From Clostridiaceae bacterium (lineage in GTDB: Bacteria; Bacillota; Clostridia; Oscillospirales; Acutalibacteraceae), in NCBI GenBank assembly GCA_016281115.1, contig JAEEHZ010000124.1:1-6809 (forward strand): a DNA stretch of 6,809 nt, given 5' to 3'. Made by a program: the position numbers and the translations under genes. Positions 4,171 through 6,809 of this stretch are shown piece after piece. Below the pieces are notes generated by a model. It did no database searches, had not been told where the DNA came from, and saw only the letters and a list, made by a program, of their open reading frames with translations. The first letter of the stretch is position 1, and every line of letters begins with the position of its first letter.

Positions 4171-6809
4171 ATGGCAATCAAAAGCGGGCAATTAAAGGAA
4201 CGAGCAGACTATCAGGCATACATACTGGAAATGCTTGAAAAGGACAACAAATATAGAATAAGACCCGCAACGGCTTACAATCCGGGTTTTGGCATGGACA
4301 CGGAATTATTATTCGCATTTTTGGAAGCCACGCAGAAGGATGAGCTTTCACATCTTGAAAAGCTGTATAAAGAAAGGACAAGGCAGACTGTCTTAAATTA
4401 TATCAACAACGAAATAAACAAGAAAAACAGAAGTCTGCTTGATGTGTTAAAACACGGAGTTGAATTTGACAACGGCGTTACTTTAAACCTGATGTACCGC
4501 AAACCTGCATCGAAACTCAGTGTTAAAGGCGAAGAACTGTACAAAAAGAATATTTTATCCGTTATGGAAGAGGTTTACCATAAGGATGGCGAAAGAATTG
4601 ACCTTGTTATATTCTTAAACGGTATCGCTATCTTTACCTTTGAACTGAAGTGCAATACAAGCGGTCAGAATTATGAGGACGCAATCCGTCAGTACAAATA
4701 TGAACGGGATTTCAAAACTCGTCTTTTAAAATTCAAAGCAGGCTGCCTTGCTCATTTTGCTATGGATTTGAATGAGGTTTATATGTGCACGAAACTAAAA
4801 GGAAAATCCTCATCCTTTCTGCCGTTTAATATGGGTTGCGGCAAAGGTATTAATTCAGGCAAAGGAAATCCGCACAACGAAGACGGAATCAATGTTTCTT
4901 ATATGTGGGAAGATATTTTGAAAAAAGATACGGTATTATATCTTATAGATAAAATTATATTCCTTCAAAAAGAGAAAGAGAAAAATCCCGATACCGGGAA
5001 AACCGAAATAAAAGAAACGCTGATATTTCCCCGTTATCATCAGTTTAATGCCGTCAGAAAGCTCGTAAATGACATTGTTGAAAATCGTACCGAAAAGAAC
5101 TATCTGATTGAGCATTCTGCGGGCAGCGGAAAAACAAACACGATCGCATGGCTTGCACACAGATTATCCTCGCTGCATGACGCTGAAGATAATGCAATTT
5201 TCAGCACGATATGTATTATGACCGACCGTATTGTGGTTGACAGACAGCTTCAAAATGCAGTTTTGGCATTGGAACACAAATCGGGTCTTATTAAAGTTAT
5301 GGATGACAAGTGTTCGTCTACAGACCTTTCCGAAGCTTTAAGCGGTAACACAAAAATCATTGTTACCACCATACATAAATTTATGTATATAAAAGATTTG
5401 GTGAAAGAGCAAAAAAATAAGACATTTGCAGTAATTATAGATGAAGCCCATTCCTCAACAGCGGGTTCTGCAATGGAATCTGTAACTCATGTGCTTTCAA
5501 AAGGAAAAAAGAATAACCCAGATGAAGATGAGATGTCAATGGCAGACATTATTGAAGATGAGATTACCCGTAGCGGAAAGCAGCCGAATGTTTCAATGAT
5601 TGCTTTTACCGCTACGCCGAAGCCGACAACACTTCAGCTTTTTGGATGCCTTAACGAAGAAGGTAAAAAAGTTGCCTTTGACCTTTATTCCATGAAACAA
5701 GCCATAGAGGAAGGGTTTATTCTTGACGTTTTAAAAAATTATGTTACTTATAAAACATATTTTAAAATAAATAAAGCCATAGAAGACGACCCTGAACTCG
5801 AAACTATCACAGCAAAACGGAAAATCGCAAAATATATTGAATTACATGATACGAATATAGCGCAGAAAGTGGAAATAATTATTGAGCATTTTAGAAATAA
5901 TATTATAAAAGAACTTGACGGGAAGGCAAAAGCTATGGTTATAACCTCATCTCGTCAGGCGGCAGTGAAATACAGAAACGAATTTGAATCTTATATTTCA
6001 AAGCACGGTTATACGGGCATTAGGGCATTGGTGGCTTTTTCGGGCAAAATCACATTAGACGGCAAGCAATATACAGAAGCAGTTATGAACGGAATATCAG
6101 AAGAAGATTTGCCGAAAGCATTTGATACAAACAGCTATCAGGTTTTGCTTGTTGCCAATAAGTATCAGACAGGGTTTGATCAGCCTAAACTTTGCGCCAT
6201 GTATGTAGATAAAAAGTTGCGCGGGGTGAATGCCGTGCAAACCTTATCAAGGCTTAACCGCATTTGCGCTCCGTACGATAAAAAGACATTTGTTTTGGAC
6301 TTCAAAAATGAATATGCAGATATTCAGGATTCTTTTGCTCCGTTTTATACGGAAACCGTACTTTCGGAAACAATCACACCTTCGGACATAAGGGCGGTTG
6401 AATCGCAGGTGGATCAGGACTGTTTCTTGGATATAGACGATATAGAGGAGTTTAATGAATACTTATATCAAGAAAAAAGAAGTTCAAAGGATAAAGCAAA
6501 AATGTGGTCTTTGCTTGACAAATCGTTGCAAATTATCAACAAACATTCGGACATCGAAAAACTGGAAATACGCGCGACAATCAAAAGATTTATTCGTTTT
6601 TACAGTTTCTTGATTCAGGCTACCTGTTTTGAGAGTGTTGATTTGCATAAAAAGTATAATTTCTTATCATATCTTGTAAAAGAAATTGAAGTCGGCGGAA
6701 GCGGAAACGACTTTGATATTGCAGATAAAATAACCGCTTCAAATTTCAGACAAAAGAAAACGGGTGAGCAGAGTGCTGAAATTGAGTCAAAGCCTGAAGT
6801 TGAGCTACC
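4171..6809 (+). CDS. hsdR: Type I restriction-modification system endonuclease subunit (HsdR), 3' end beyond window
   Basis: Motor and nuclease subunit that joins HsdM/HsdS, pulls DNA past the complex using ATP, and cuts unmethylated DNA away from the site. 879 codons are open without a stop up to the edge; family members are about 1000 residues, so only the C-terminal tail should be missing. The N-terminal nuclease domain has the PD-(D/E)xK residues D144, E158 and K160 (RIDLVIF, then FELKC), followed by the A-I-R-Q-Y segment at 171-175. The helicase-type motor shows Walker A HSAGSGKT (315-322), motif Ia region around MTDR (350-353), DEAH (424-427), motif III TATP (480-483), motif V region YQTGFDQP (665-672) and motif VI QTLSRLNR (690-697). 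A helical C-terminal part begins near 700. The start ATG directly follows the hsdS stop. All key residues are present, so the enzyme should be active if the missing end is intact. Confidence 0.96.
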   Translation, partial: MAIKSGQLKERADYQAYILEMLEKDNKYRIRPATAYNPGFGMDTELLFAFLEATQKDELSHLEKLYKERTRQTVLNYINNEINKKNRSLLDVLKHGVEFDNGVTLNLMYRKPASKLSVKGEELYKKNILSVMEEVYHKDGERIDLVIFLNGIAIFTFELKCNTSGQNYEDAIRQYKYERDFKTRLLKFKAGCLAHFAMDLNEVYMCTKLKGKSSSFLPFNMGCGKGINSGKGNPHNEDGINVSYMWEDILKKDTVLYLIDKIIFLQKEKEKNPDTGKTEIKETLIFPRYHQFNAVRKLVNDIVENRTEKNYLIEHSAGSGKTNTIAWLAHRLSSLHDAEDNAIFSTICIMTDRIVVDRQLQNAVLALEHKSGLIKVMDDKCSSTDLSEALSGNTKIIVTTIHKFMYIKDLVKEQKNKTFAVIIDEAHSSTAGSAMESVTHVLSKGKKNNPDEDEMSMADIIEDEITRSGKQPNVSMIAFTATPKPTTLQLFGCLNEEGKKVAFDLYSMKQAIEEGFILDVLKNYVTYKTYFKINKAIEDDPELETITAKRKIAKYIELHDTNIAQKVEIIIEHFRNNIIKELDGKAKAMVITSSRQAAVKYRNEFESYISKHGYTGIRALVAFSGKITLDGKQYTEAVMNGISEEDLPKAFDTNSYQVLLVANKYQTGFDQPKLCAMYVDKKLRGVNAVQTLSRLNRICAPYDKKTFVLDFKNEYADIQDSFAPFYTETVLSETITPSDIRAVESQVDQDCFLDIDDIEEFNEYLYQEKRSSKDKAKMWSLLDKSLQIINKHSDIEKLEIRATIKRFIRFYSFLIQATCFESVDLHKKYNFLSYLVKEIEVGGSGNDFDIADKITASNFRQKKTGEQSAEIESKPEVEL

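Noticed and set aside
4171..6809. hsdR as a pseudogene, because no stop codon is reached
   Set aside because: The frame is open to the window edge with all nuclease and helicase motifs intact and in order. The missing end is explained by the window limit.
1..6809. CRISPR array, transposase, integrase, toxin-antitoxin pair or other defence genes
   Set aside because: No regularly spaced repeats, terminal inverted repeats or matching protein motifs were seen. The operon accounts for nearly all bases after 322.

Overview
The window looks like chromosomal DNA of a low-GC Gram-positive bacterium, most likely a member of the Clostridia. The evidence is the AT-rich composition, strong AGGAGG-type ribosome binding sites, tRNA genes with encoded CCA ends, a TTG start behind a near-perfect Shine-Dalgarno sequence, and protein sequences of Firmicutes type. 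The species cannot be named from this sequence alone.

Layout: bases 1-141 hold the end of a tRNA cluster, a 5'-truncated elongator tRNA-Met (CAT) and a complete tRNA-Glu (TTC) 2 nt apart. A small hairpin (150-177) and a strong intrinsic terminator (179-215) close the cluster. A consensus sigma-A promoter follows (TTGACA 251-256, TATAAT 273-278), with three 7-bp half-sites over its -10 and presumed start. From there one tightly packed operon runs on the + strand to the end of the window: an XRE-family regulator (323-727), hsdM (734-2824), hsdS (2824-4170) and hsdR (4171 to beyond 6809). The gaps are 6, -1 and 0 nt, and each gene has its own ribosome binding site.

Function: this is a complete-looking Type I restriction-modification system. 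HsdS carries two target-recognition domains and sets the DNA specificity. HsdM is the N6-adenine methyltransferase. HsdR is the nuclease and translocase, with a PD-(D/E)xK nuclease domain and a superfamily-2 motor. M plus S should protect host DNA; adding R should cut unmodified foreign DNA. The leading XRE protein probably controls the operon through the repeats at its own promoter. All visible key motifs are intact. HsdR is cut by the window edge, probably missing about 100-150 C-terminal residues.

Points of most interest: the three-half-site operator with a T8 tract in the promoter spacer, the near-exact in-frame duplication inside hsdS that could give a half-size HsdS, the unusually long HsdM, and the position of the operon directly behind tRNA genes. 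I see no unknown defence system beyond this Type I locus. No transposase, integrase or CRISPR array is visible.
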